Part shown: piece by piece, positions 1 to 7,475 of the stretch | Layout: each line of letters starts with the position of its first letter | Position numbering within the stretch: position 1 is the first letter of the stretch | From: SYAN01 sp049459795 | GTDB lineage: Bacteria; Actinomycetota; Actinomycetes; Nanopelagicales; Nanopelagicaceae | Assembly (NCBI GenBank): GCA_049459795.1 | Contig: JBMUDS010000029.1 | Location: 1 to 11,767, forward strand | Direction of reading: 5' to 3' | Length of the DNA stretch: 11,767 bases | Made by a program: the position numbers and the translations under genes | Notes under the pieces: generated by a model | What the model was told of the DNA's origin: nothing | What the model saw: only the letters and a program-made list of their open reading frames with translations | Databases searched by the model: none

Positions 1-656
1 CCGTGCCGGCATATATATCCACATCAATACGGACCCTTCTCATCGCACTTGCTGTCACGCTACTTTCGGTGATCTTCGCCGTGCCGTTAGGTATCTATAT
101 GGCCAAGATCGCAAGTCCTTTGGTTCGCAGCCTTCTTGCAGTGGCGATCACGCTTCCACTCTGGGCTGGATATCTAGTGAAGATCATCGCGATGCGACTC
201 GTCTTCACAGAGCAAGGTTTCTTCAATTGGGCGATGGCTCCACTCGGAATCAAGGGTCCAGGATTCTCTATCCCGATCGTCATCTTGACGCTGACGTACC
301 TCTGGTTCCCTTATATGGCGTTGCCGGTCTACACCGCGATTCGACAGATTCCACATAACCTCTTCGATGCATCGAGTGACCTTGGCGCACGTGGCTTCAT
401 GACTATCTACCGTGTCGTATTGCCCTTGATCTTCCCGGCCATCATCGCCGGCTCTGTCTTCACATTCTCATTGAGTCTCGGTGACTACCTTGCTGCCAGG
501 TTCACCGGTGGATCGACTCAGATGATCGGAAGTTTGATCGCTTCCAATATCAACCTCAATCCTCCGGTCGCTGCCGCTTTCTCGATGGTGCCGATCGCAT
601 TCGTCGTCATCTATCTCATGGTCGCGCGCCGGACCGGATCGTTGGAGCGGATGTAG
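1..656 (+). CDS. potB: ABC transporter permease, PotB type (polyamine/opine family), 5' end cut by window
   Basis: Inner-membrane permease subunit of a spermidine/putrescine-type ABC importer. The reading frame is open from base 3 to the TAG at 654-656. A GTG at base 3 could be read as a start, but the roughly 217 visible residues are shorter than the usual 270-300 for PotB, so about 60-80 N-terminal residues (first membrane helix) probably lie upstream. Counting from base 3, hydrophobic segments lie near residues 9-36, 43-65, 88-108, 137-160 and 190-208. The cytoplasmic EAA loop that docks on the ATPase is at about 122-146, with D122, D126, G128 and the LP at 140-141. The pattern LPLWAGYLVK near 51-60 matches the PotB segment usually written LPFWTSFLVR. 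It lies 2 bases before the PotC-type gene. Substrate class is inferred from family and neighbours; other substrates of this permease family cannot be excluded. Confidence 0.88.
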   Translation, partial: VPAYISTSIRTLLIALAVTLLSVIFAVPLGIYMAKIASPLVRSLLAVAITLPLWAGYLVKIIAMRLVFTEQGFFNWAMAPLGIKGPGFSIPIVILTLTYLWFPYMALPVYTAIRQIPHNLFDASSDLGARGFMTIYRVVLPLIFPAIIAGSVFTFSLSLGDYLAARFTGGSTQMIGSLIASNINLNPPVAAAFSMVPIAFVVIYLMVARRTGSLERM

Positions 657-658
657 CC

Positions 659-1471
659 ATGTTACGACTCTCTCGCCTCACCAGGATCGCACTAATCGCC
701 ATCGTAGGCATCGTCTTGGCATTCATGTACATCCCGCTCTTCGTATTGATCCTCAACTCGTTCAATGAATCACAGATCTCAGGTTGGCCGATCGAGAACT
801 TCTCCACGAAGTGGTGGAGCTTCGCGCGAGATTACGAACCGATTCGCGCTGCGTTGCTCAACTCAGTACTCGTTGCGGCTGGCGCCATGGTGATCGCATC
901 GATACTGGGAACTCTCGTCGCATTCGCCTTGAAAGGTTTCGATTTCTTCGGACGCGGAACGGTCAATCTCCTCGTCGTACTTCCTATCGCGCTGCCGGGT
1001 GTGGTGACCGGCGTCGCCTTCAGTAACACCTATAGCAATTTTCTCTCTCCACTAGGGTTCAACATCGGCTACTTCGGCATGATCGTCGCACATGCGACTT
1101 TCTGTATCGTGATGGTCTTCAACAATGTCTTCGCACGGTTGAAGCGGATGAACCCGAGTCTCCAAGAGGCATCTGCTGATCTCGGTGCTGGTCTATGGCA
1201 GACCTTCCGACTCGTCACATTCCCACAATTTCGGACTTCGTTCGTCGCGGGAGCACTCCTTGCTTTCGCATTGAGTTTTGATGAAGTGGTGGTCACGATC
1301 TTCACTGCACCGCCGGGAGTGGACACATTGCCGTTATGGATCCTCAAAGAGATGGCGCGACCGAACCAAGCGAGCGTGGTCAATGTCGTTGCGACAGTAG
1401 TCATCTTGCTCTCCTTGATTCCGGTCTATGTCTCTCAGCGTCTGACACGGGCACAAGAAGAAGAGCGATGA
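659..1471 (+). CDS. potC: ABC transporter permease, PotC type
   Basis: Second membrane subunit of the same importer, 270 residues, the usual length for PotC. The ATG lies 2 bases after the upstream stop, so the two genes are very likely translationally coupled. Six hydrophobic segments can be drawn at about 10-35, 66-91, 104-124, 138-160, 193-215 and 240-258. The EAA loop runs from E170 (EASADLGAG) to P189. It is followed by the motif SFDEVVVTIF at 206-215, typical of PotC/YdcV permeases. The PotB-PotC pair would form the heterodimeric pore; the ATPase (PotA) and periplasmic-type binding protein (PotD) are not in the window and may precede it. The next gene, a ureohydrolase, begins 14 bases later, which supports a guanidino or polyamine substrate. 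The exact substrate cannot be read from the permease. Confidence 0.9.
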   Translation: MLRLSRLTRIALIAIVGIVLAFMYIPLFVLILNSFNESQISGWPIENFSTKWWSFARDYEPIRAALLNSVLVAAGAMVIASILGTLVAFALKGFDFFGRGTVNLLVVLPIALPGVVTGVAFSNTYSNFLSPLGFNIGYFGMIVAHATFCIVMVFNNVFARLKRMNPSLQEASADLGAGLWQTFRLVTFPQFRTSFVAGALLAFALSFDEVVVTIFTAPPGVDTLPLWILKEMARPNQASVVNVVATVVILLSLIPVYVSQRLTRAQEEER

Positions 1472-1476
1472 AGTAG

Positions 1477-1491
1477 GGTCACGTCATGACC
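1477..1491 (+). promoter_or_regulatory. Small inverted repeat over the ureohydrolase start codon
   Basis: GGTCA (1477-1481) and TGACC (1487-1491) are perfect inverted copies around a 5-base loop. The left arm contains part of the AGGG ribosome-binding site and the right arm contains two bases of the ATG at 1486. In mRNA this could form a weak 5-bp stem over the initiation region. It could equally be chance, since five base pairs carry little information. Confidence 0.2.
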
Positions 1492-2484
1492 AACCACGGC
1501 AATATGTACGGTCCGAACTTCTCCTTCCTTGGCGTTGCGCAATGCGACCTTGATGATCCAAAGAGTTACGAAGGTGCAGATGTCATCATCATCGGAGCAC
1601 CGATCGATTCGGGAACATCGCATAGATCGGGTGCGAAATTCGGGCCACAGGCGATCCGCATGGGGGATTACCTTCCCCATGATGGCGAAAGGCCGCATCT
1701 CACCCTTCGCGTCGATGGATTGAAGGACCTCCGAGTCTTCGATGCCGGTGATCTTTTGATGCCGCCAGGCGATCTCGTGAAATCTTTGGAGGTATTGAAA
1801 TCAGCGACTGAGAGGATCTCACGAGCGGGAGCGATCGCAGTCGTCCTCGGTGGTGATCACTCGATCGCCTCTGCTGATGTCGCTGGAATCGCAGCGCATC
1901 GTGGCATGGGGAAGATTTCGATGATCCACTTCGATGCTCACGCAGATACTGGAGATCTGCAATTTGGAGCCTTAGTCGGACATGGAACTCCGATGCGAAG
2001 ACTCATCGACTCAGGAGCAGTTCGCGGAGATCGCTTCCTGCAGTTAGGTCTACGCGGATATTGGCCAGGAGATGAGACTCTGAAGTGGATGCGCGATCAA
2101 GGTATGCGCTCTTATGAGATGACGGAGATCCATCATCGTGGTTTGAAGACGGTTTTGGATGAATCATTCGCGACGCTCACCGATGGATGTGATGGAGTAT
2201 TCCTGTCGGTCGATATCGATGTCGTCGATCCAGGGATGGCGCCAGGAACGGGGACCCCTGAGCCTGGTGGAATGACGAGTCGTGAACTACTCGAAGCGGT
2301 CCGGCGTATTTGCTTCGAGCTTCCCATCGTCGGAATTGATGTCGTGGAGGTAGCTCCTCCATTCGATAGCGCAGATATCACTGCGATCCTTGCGAACCGA
2401 GTTGTCCTTGAGGCCTTGAGTGCGATCGCTGCGAAGAAAAAGGGTTTGAGCTATTCGCCAACCCGCAACCTATTAGACCGCTGA
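1486..2484 (+). CDS. speB: Arginase-family ureohydrolase (agmatinase or guanidinobutyrase)
   Basis: Cytosolic binuclear-metal hydrolase of the arginase/agmatinase/formiminoglutamase family, 332 residues, which releases urea from a guanidino compound. The metal ligands are all present: H125 in GGDHS (122-126), D150, H152 and D154 in HFDAHADT (148-155), and D243 and D245 in SVDIDVVDP (241-249). A PGTGTPEPGG loop follows at 253-262. The start at 1486 has an AGGG at 1475-1478, 7 bases upstream; an ATG at codon 7 is a less likely alternative. It is cotranscribed, by spacing, with the potBC-type permeases and converges with gabT. The family contains agmatinases (agmatine to putrescine), guanidinobutyrases (4-guanidinobutyrate to GABA), guanidinopropionases and guanidine hydrolases; sequence alone does not choose. 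The GABA aminotransferase beside it makes guanidinobutyrase a real option, so the symbol is provisional. Confidence 0.87.
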   Translation: MTNHGNMYGPNFSFLGVAQCDLDDPKSYEGADVIIIGAPIDSGTSHRSGAKFGPQAIRMGDYLPHDGERPHLTLRVDGLKDLRVFDAGDLLMPPGDLVKSLEVLKSATERISRAGAIAVVLGGDHSIASADVAGIAAHRGMGKISMIHFDAHADTGDLQFGALVGHGTPMRRLIDSGAVRGDRFLQLGLRGYWPGDETLKWMRDQGMRSYEMTEIHHRGLKTVLDESFATLTDGCDGVFLSVDIDVVDPGMAPGTGTPEPGGMTSRELLEAVRRICFELPIVGIDVVEVAPPFDSADITAILANRVVLEALSAIAAKKKGLSYSPTRNLLDR

Positions 2485-3831
2485 CGCGATCGCCTCATCG
2501 AGTATCTGCAGCGCCTCATCGAGTAGGTGCTCAGGCATGACCAGAGGTGGCAGCAGTCGAATCACATTCCCATACGTACCTGCACTCAAAATCAAGACAC
2601 CTTTACTCTGGCAATACTTGATGATCGAGGTGAGTGCTTCTGGGTTGGGCTCGTCACTTCCCACTTTGACGAGTTCTATCGCTTGCATCGCACCACGGCC
2701 ACGAACATCGCCGACGATCTCGTATTTCTCTTGCATCGCAAGGAGCGCTGATCGCATCGTTTCACCGAGTTTCTTTGCTCGTTCCACGAGCCCCTCTTCC
2801 TTGATGGTTTCGATGGCGCCGAGAGCTGCTGCGCATGCGATCGGAGATCCGCCATAGGTTCCACCTAGGCCACTGATGTGGACTGAGTCCATGATCTCGG
2901 CCTTGCCAGTGACTGCTGCAAGAGGAAGTCCGCCAGCGATTCCTTTGGCGGTGGTGATGAGGTCTGGTTCGATCCCTTCATCTTCTGAAGCGAACATCTG
3001 ACCTGTTCGAGCGAATCCAGTCTGAACTTCGTCGGCGATGAAGAGTGCTCCGACTTTCTTCGCGTACTCGGCAAGGCCTGGTAAGAATCCTTGTGGTGGA
3101 ACTACGAAGCCGCCTTCACCTTGGATTGGTTCGATGACGATCGCTGCAAGATTCTCGCCACCGACTTCTTTCTCGATCTTATGGATGACGTGATCGAGAG
3201 CCTCACGTTCACATGCTTCTTTCCCTCCCGGCCAGCGATAGGGATAAGCCATCGGCATCCGATAAACCTCAGGAGCGAATGGACCAAAACCATCCTTGTA
3301 TGGCATGTTCTTCGCAGTCATGGCCATCGTCAAGTTGGTCCGGCCGTGATACCCATGTTCAAAGACGACGATCGCAGGACGCTTCGTGTACTTGCGAGCG
3401 ATCTTCACAGCATTCTCGACCGCCTCTGCACCTGAGTTGAAGAGCGCGGATTTCTTTGCAAACTTCCCTGGTGTGAGTTCATTGAGCGCTTCGCACACTT
3501 CGATGTAACCCATATATGGCACGACCATGAAGCAGGTATGCGTGAATGCCTCTACTTGTGCTTGGACATTAGCGACGACTCGATCAGCGCTATTTCCAAC
3601 GTTGACGACTGCGATACCGGCACCCATATCGATGATGGAATTGCCATCGACATCGACGATCACACCACCACCCGCGCGATCTACGACGACGGGGATCGAC
3701 ATACCGAGCGCGGCAGATACAGCATTGCTTCGCCGTTTCAAGAGTTCCTGAGACTTTGGTCCGGGGATGGCTGTGACGACTCGACGCTCTTGTGGCAGAT
3801 GTGGCCCATGGGAAGTCTGTGATGAGTACAT
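2473..3831 (-). CDS. gabT: 4-aminobutyrate aminotransferase (GABA transaminase)
   Basis: Cytosolic class-III PLP-dependent aminotransferase, 452 residues, that converts GABA plus 2-oxoglutarate to succinate semialdehyde plus glutamate. The PLP lysine is K296 in TTAKGIAGG (293-301). D267 in IADEVQTG (265-272) holds the pyridine nitrogen. NSGAEAVENA (132-141) and HGYHGRT (159-165) form the cofactor phosphate and ring contacts, and EPIQGEGG (234-241) is the usual family motif. The N-terminal stretch LPQERRVVTAIPGPKSQEL is characteristic of actinobacterial GabT and supports a start at or near this ATG. No strong ribosome-binding site is seen, so a leaderless or weakly led start is possible. The last 12 bases overlap the end of the ureohydrolase gene tail to tail. 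Related omega-aminotransferases acting on 5-aminovalerate or other diamine-derived substrates are the main alternative. Confidence 0.92.
   Translation of the reverse strand: MYSSQTSHGPHLPQERRVVTAIPGPKSQELLKRRSNAVSAALGMSIPVVVDRAGGGVIVDVDGNSIIDMGAGIAVVNVGNSADRVVANVQAQVEAFTHTCFMVVPYMGYIEVCEALNELTPGKFAKKSALFNSGAEAVENAVKIARKYTKRPAIVVFEHGYHGRTNLTMAMTAKNMPYKDGFGPFAPEVYRMPMAYPYRWPGGKEACEREALDHVIHKIEKEVGGENLAAIVIEPIQGEGGFVVPPQGFLPGLAEYAKKVGALFIADEVQTGFARTGQMFASEDEGIEPDLITTAKGIAGGLPLAAVTGKAEIMDSVHISGLGGTYGGSPIACAAALGAIETIKEEGLVERAKKLGETMRSALLAMQEKYEIVGDVRGRGAMQAIELVKVGSDEPNPEALTSIIKYCQSKGVLILSAGTYGNVIRLLPPLVMPEHLLDEALQILDEAIASAV
2491..2525 (-). repeat. 14-base direct repeat within the gabT 3' end
   Basis: CGCCTCATCGAGTA occurs at 2491-2504 and again at 2512-2525, exactly 21 bases (seven codons) apart. 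On the gabT strand each copy encodes LDEA within the C-terminal helix LLDEALQILDEAI. The spacing keeps the frame, so it may be a small duplication or two similar helix turns written with the same codons. Confidence 0.6.
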
Positions 3832-3890
3832 AGCCCAAGTCTGAACCAGCCATCATCACCTGTCTATTTATTAGATGAGAGAATGACGGC
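3832..3890. promoter_or_regulatory. Divergent intergenic region between gabT and dxr
   Basis: This 59-base gap is the only place in the window where two genes point away from each other, so it must hold the start signals of gabT (minus) and of the dxr-led cluster (plus) unless these lie within genes. It contains the AT-rich core TCTATTTATTAG at 3863-3874 in otherwise more GC-balanced sequence, which could supply -10 elements for either strand. I see no convincing -35 match. GAGAGA at 3877-3882 lies 8 bases before the dxr start and may serve as a weak ribosome-binding site. Confidence 0.45.
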
Positions 3891-5021
3891 GTGCGCGAGA
3901 TCGTGATCTTGGGGTCGACTGGTTCGATTGGCGTACAAGCATTAGAGATCGTCGCCTCACATCCCGAGAGTTTCAGAGTCGTGGCGCTCGCAGCGGGTTC
4001 AGGGAATCTTGAACTCCTTGCCAGGCAGGCGGAGACCTTCAAAGTTCCGATCATCGCGACCACAGGTGATCGCCAGCTATTGCAATCGATGACGAATGCT
4101 CAAGTGATCGATGGGGCGACCGCTGCTGCACAGGTCGCGGCGATCCCTGCTGATCTCGTGCTCAATGCGATCACGGGATCAATCGGCCTTGGTCCGACTC
4201 TCTCTGCGCTATCGAGCGGTAATACTGTCGCACTTGCCAATAAGGAATCTCTCGTTGCTGGCGGTGAGCTCGTCACAGCATTCGGAAGAGATCGGATCCT
4301 TCCGGTTGATTCCGAGCATTCTGCTCTGGCACAGGCGATGCGCTCTGGGAAGAGAAGCGAAATCTCGAAACTCGTGCTCACCGCAAGCGGCGGGCCATTC
4401 CGTGATCGCAAGGATCTTCACGATGTCTCGGTAGGGGAGGCGCTCGCTCATCCGACCTGGAAGATGGGTCCGGTGGTCACGATCAACTCAGCAACGCTCG
4501 TCAATAAGGGTCTTGAGGTGATCGAAGCACATCATCTCTTCGACATTCCGTACAACAAAATCGAAGCTGTGATCCATCCGCAGTCTGTGATCCATTCGAT
4601 GGTGGAATTCCGTGATGGCTCGACGATCGCACAGGCAAGTCCTCCTGATATGAAGGGACCGATCGCTTATGCCTTATCGATGGGCGATCGACTCTCAAAG
4701 GTGATGAAACCTGTCGACTGGAGCGCCTCCCATCTGTGGGAATTCTCGCCGATCGATGATGAGAGATTCCCAGCAGTAGAACTAGCGAAGCGATGTGGTG
4801 AATTGGGCACTTCGGTCACTGCCATGTACAACGCTGCTAATGAAGAGGCAGTCGGCGCATTCGTCGAAGGTCGGATCGGATTCACACGGATCGTCGAGAT
4901 CGTGGAAGCGGTAGTGATGAGACAGGGCGGAGGTGCCTTATCACCACTTCGCGATATCGATGATGTCACCGCGATAGAGCATGATGCGCGGGTGCTTGCC
5001 CAAGAGATGATCAAGAGATGA
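3891..5021 (+). CDS. dxr: 1-deoxy-D-xylulose 5-phosphate reductoisomerase
   Basis: Second enzyme of the MEP isoprenoid pathway; it converts DXP to 2-C-methyl-D-erythritol 4-phosphate using NADPH and a divalent metal, in the cytosol. The protein has 376 residues, near the family norm. The NADPH-binding motif GSTGSIG is at 8-14 and the second glycine-rich stretch NAITGSIGLGPT at 92-103, followed by NTVALANKES (111-120). Metal ligands are D140 and E142 in PVDSEHSA (138-145) and E212 in KGLEVIEA (206-213). The substrate loop lies near 164-193 (LTASGGPFR and HPTWKMG). The start is a GTG, chosen because it places the Rossmann beta strand at residues 3-7 as usual. It opens the cluster dxr-rseP-ispG, the common actinobacterial order. 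The rseP gene starts 10 bases after its stop. Confidence 0.95.
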   Translation: MREIVILGSTGSIGVQALEIVASHPESFRVVALAAGSGNLELLARQAETFKVPIIATTGDRQLLQSMTNAQVIDGATAAAQVAAIPADLVLNAITGSIGLGPTLSALSSGNTVALANKESLVAGGELVTAFGRDRILPVDSEHSALAQAMRSGKRSEISKLVLTASGGPFRDRKDLHDVSVGEALAHPTWKMGPVVTINSATLVNKGLEVIEAHHLFDIPYNKIEAVIHPQSVIHSMVEFRDGSTIAQASPPDMKGPIAYALSMGDRLSKVMKPVDWSASHLWEFSPIDDERFPAVELAKRCGELGTSVTAMYNAANEEAVGAFVEGRIGFTRIVEIVEAVVMRQGGGALSPLRDIDDVTAIEHDARVLAQEMIKR

Positions 5022-5022
5022 T
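5001..5022 (+). repeat. 11-base tandem duplication containing the dxr stop codon
   Basis: CAAGAGATGAT at 5001-5011 is followed directly by an identical copy at 5012-5022. Because 11 is not a multiple of 3, the second copy is read in another phase and supplies the TGA stop of dxr (5019-5021); the protein ends QEMIKR. This looks like a tandem duplication that set the present C-terminus. Confidence 0.65.
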
Positions 5023-5023
5023 C

Positions 5024-5037
5024 AGGAGCTGATGGTG
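5024..5037 (+). promoter_or_regulatory. Ribosome-binding site and tandem AUG-GUG start of rseP
   Basis: AGGAG at 5024-5028 is followed after 3 bases by ATG (5032) and after 6 bases by GTG (5035), in the same frame. The spacing to the GTG is the more usual one. The two choices differ by one residue (MVDLL or MDLL). Confidence 0.5.
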
Positions 5038-6249
5038 GACCTATTGAATGTGGTCGGGATCCTCGCCTTTGTCGTCGCACTCTTGATCTCAGTGATGATC
5101 CATGAGGCCGGTCATTATTTGACCGCGAAACGATTCGGCATGAAGGTGACAGAGTTCTTCCTAGGCTTCGGCTCTCGGATCTGGTCCTTTCGTCGCGGTG
5201 AGACAGAATTCGGAATCAAGGCGATCCCTGCTGGCGGATATTGCAAGATCGTCGGTATGTCACCTCGTGAAGAGGTGGAGGAAGCGGATCATGGACGGAG
5301 ATTCTTGAGCGGCACTGTTCCGCAACGACTGATCGTCCTTGGTGCTGGCTCTTTCCTTCACTTCGTCCTTGGCTTCGTCCTTATCTTCACTCTCTTCACG
5401 GGAATCGGAACGGTACGCGCCCTCAACACCGTCGAAGAGGTAGTCCCATGCATCTTGGCTCAGGGAGAGAGTGAGTGTCCGCCGACTGCTCCTCGTTCAC
5501 CCGCAGTCAATGCAGGAATCCTGGCTGGCGATGAGATCGTCGCGGTTCGCAAAGTGGGAGAGAGCGCGGGCGGGAAGATGCGATGGAGTGAGATCGTCAC
5601 ACTCATTCGCGCCTCCGCCAACCAGGAGTTGATCTTCACCATCAATAGGTCTGGTGAGACTTTCGAGCAGAGACTTCGAGTCGCTTCTCGAAGTATCGAT
5701 GGCGAAGTCTTTGGCGTCATCGGAGTGATCAATGACTTCGGCAAAGTGCGGTTATCCCTCATCGACGGCGTCATCGAGAGCGGACGTTTTATGAAAGATG
5801 TCACCGTAGGAAGCTTCGAAGCGCTACTTCGACTTCCGACGTTGATCCCTGCTTTGGTGGAACAGACTTTCGGCGGTCAGGAGCGTGATCCTGAAGGTTT
5901 GGTTGGAATCGTAGGTGTCGCCCGAACCACCGGTGAGGCGGCTTCGAGCGAGCGCCTCGATATCAGCGACAAAGTGACTTTTTTCATCATCATGCTCGCT
6001 GGCCTCAACATCTTCGTCGGGATCTTCAACCTACTTCCAATCCTTCCGCTCGACGGGGGTCATATGGCGGTTGCGATCGCGGATGGGATCAAGCGGACCA
6101 ATGCACGGATCCGAAAGAGACCTTTGCCTGATCCGATCGATGTCGAGCGACTTACTCCGCTGACCTTGGTCGTGGTCGTACTCCTGCTTTCACTGACAGT
6201 GCTCCTTGTCATCGCTGATGTGGTCAATCCAGTGCGGTTAGGTTTCTAA
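5032..6249 (+). CDS. rseP: RseP/Rip1-type site-2 intramembrane zinc protease
   Basis: Membrane metalloprotease (peptidase family M50) that cuts transmembrane anchors, such as those of anti-sigma factors, inside the bilayer. In 405 residues the order is: first helix with the zinc motif HEAGH at 24-28, the family loop FLGFGSRIWSF (43-53) and AIPAGGYCKIVGM (64-76), a second helix near 101-124, one extracytoplasmic PDZ domain at about 155-235, then a helix with N333 and the third zinc ligand D341 in NLLPILPLDGGH (333-344), and a last helix near 376-396. C140 and C149 just before the PDZ domain could form a disulfide. It has one PDZ domain, the actinobacterial arrangement, rather than the two of E. 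coli RseP. Its place between dxr and ispG is a conserved gene order. The regulated anti-sigma factor is not in the window. Confidence 0.95.
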   Translation: MVDLLNVVGILAFVVALLISVMIHEAGHYLTAKRFGMKVTEFFLGFGSRIWSFRRGETEFGIKAIPAGGYCKIVGMSPREEVEEADHGRRFLSGTVPQRLIVLGAGSFLHFVLGFVLIFTLFTGIGTVRALNTVEEVVPCILAQGESECPPTAPRSPAVNAGILAGDEIVAVRKVGESAGGKMRWSEIVTLIRASANQELIFTINRSGETFEQRLRVASRSIDGEVFGVIGVINDFGKVRLSLIDGVIESGRFMKDVTVGSFEALLRLPTLIPALVEQTFGGQERDPEGLVGIVGVARTTGEAASSERLDISDKVTFFIIMLAGLNIFVGIFNLLPILPLDGGHMAVAIADGIKRTNARIRKRPLPDPIDVERLTPLTLVVVVLLLSLTVLLVIADVVNPVRLGF

Positions 6250-6309
6250 GCTTCCTTTTTCAAGGCTCTCCGCCTGTTGATTTGTCTCGTGTGATGAATC
6301 CGAGAGAAT

Positions 6310-6321
6310 AGGGCCATGGTG
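6310..6321 (+). promoter_or_regulatory. Ribosome-binding site and tandem AUG-GUG start of ispG
   Basis: AGGG at 6310-6313 is only 2 bases from the ATG at 6316 but 5 bases from the in-frame GTG at 6319. The GTG is therefore at least as likely to be used; the difference is one residue. The 66-base gap before it (6250-6315) shows no clear terminator or promoter. Confidence 0.45.
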
Positions 6322-7467
6322 AACCTCGGAATGCCTCAGGCTCCGCTTCCCACCCTGGCCCCTCGAAGGAAGTCGAAGCAACTCAAAGTGGGCAGCGTTC
6401 TTGTCGGTGGCGATGCACCAGTCTCGGTTCAATCGATGACCACAACTCTCACCGCAGACGTCAATTCGACTTTGCAGCAGATCGCAGAGCTCACTGCATC
6501 GGGTTGCCAGATCGTCCGCGTCGCGGTTCCAAGTCAAGATGATGCTGACGCACTGAAACACATTGCCAAGAAATCTCAGATTCCAGTCATCGCAGATATC
6601 CACTTCCAACCCAAATACATCTTCGCCGCTATCGATGCAGGTTGCGCGGCAGTTCGCGTCAATCCAGGAAATATCAAGCAGTTCGATGACAAAGTCAAAG
6701 AGGTAGCGAAGGCTGCTGGTGATGCAGGGATCCCGATTCGAATCGGCGTCAATGCAGGTTCACTCGATCCAAGGCTCCTGGCTAAGCATGGCAAAGCGAC
6801 TCCAGAGGCCCTTGTCGAGTCTGCGCTTTGGGAGATCTCACTCTTCGAAGAACATGGCTTCACTGATATCAAGCTCTCGGTCAAGCATCATGATCCGGTC
6901 ACGATGGTCAAGGCCTATCGCCTCTTGGCTCAAAGTTGCGAATACCCACTCCATCTTGGCGTCACAGAGGCAGGTCCGCTCTTCCAAGGAACGATCAAGT
7001 CAGCGACTGCTTTCGGCATTCTTCTCGCGGAGGGAATAGGGGACACGATTCGAGTCTCACTCTCAGCACCACCCGTTGAAGAGGTCAAAGTCGGCATCTC
7101 CATCCTCGAATCGTTGAACCTACGGCAACGAAAACTTGAGATCGTCTCCTGTCCATCCTGTGGTCGTGCTCAGGTCGATGTCTACACATTGGCCGAGAAA
7201 GTCCAAGCAGGATTAGAGGGAATGACAGTCCCACTTCGCGTGGCCGTCATGGGATGCGTCGTCAACGGTCCAGGCGAAGCACGCGAAGCAGATCTTGGAG
7301 TTGCATCGGGAAATGGAAAAGGCCAGATCTTCGTCAAAGGTGAAGTGATCAAGACTGTCCCTGAGGCCCAGATCGTTGAAACGCTGATCGAAGAAGCCAT
7401 GCGCCTTGCAGAGGAGATGGAGGCTCAAGGAGTCGCCTCGGGCGAACCATCGGTTTCGGTGAAGTAG
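6316..7467 (+). CDS. ispG: 4-hydroxy-3-methylbut-2-enyl diphosphate synthase (GcpE)
   Basis: Penultimate enzyme of the MEP pathway. It reductively opens methylerythritol cyclodiphosphate to HMBPP with a [4Fe-4S] cluster in the cytosol. The protein has 383 residues, the length of the two-domain bacterial form. The N-terminal TIM barrel covers about 25-270, with SVQSMTTTLTADV at 37-49 and VRVNPGNI at 113-120. The C-terminal domain carries the cluster ligands C279 and C282 in SCPSCGR (278-284) and C314 in MGCVVNGPGEA (312-322), with E321 as the usual fourth ligand. The first 20 residues are a short, proline-rich lead that varies in this family. It lies 66 bases after rseP and 8 bases before proS. 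Together with dxr it shows the organism makes isoprenoids by the MEP route. Confidence 0.96.
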   Translation: MVNLGMPQAPLPTLAPRRKSKQLKVGSVLVGGDAPVSVQSMTTTLTADVNSTLQQIAELTASGCQIVRVAVPSQDDADALKHIAKKSQIPVIADIHFQPKYIFAAIDAGCAAVRVNPGNIKQFDDKVKEVAKAAGDAGIPIRIGVNAGSLDPRLLAKHGKATPEALVESALWEISLFEEHGFTDIKLSVKHHDPVTMVKAYRLLAQSCEYPLHLGVTEAGPLFQGTIKSATAFGILLAEGIGDTIRVSLSAPPVEEVKVGISILESLNLRQRKLEIVSCPSCGRAQVDVYTLAEKVQAGLEGMTVPLRVAVMGCVVNGPGEAREADLGVASGNGKGQIFVKGEVIKTVPEAQIVETLIEEAMRLAEEMEAQGVASGEPSVSVK

Positions 7468-7475
7468 CTGATCCC

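Noticed and set aside
3590..4063. Minus-strand open frame of 157 codons spanning the gabT-dxr gap
   Set aside because: It overlaps the 5' ends of both gabT and dxr in other frames and shows no family features. The divergent promoter region would lie inside it.
6250..6315. Promoter or terminator between rseP and ispG
   Set aside because: There is a TTGATT at 6277-6282 and a GAGAAT at 6304-6309, but the 21-base spacing is too long. The CCTTTTTC and AAGG stretch gives only a 4-bp stem.
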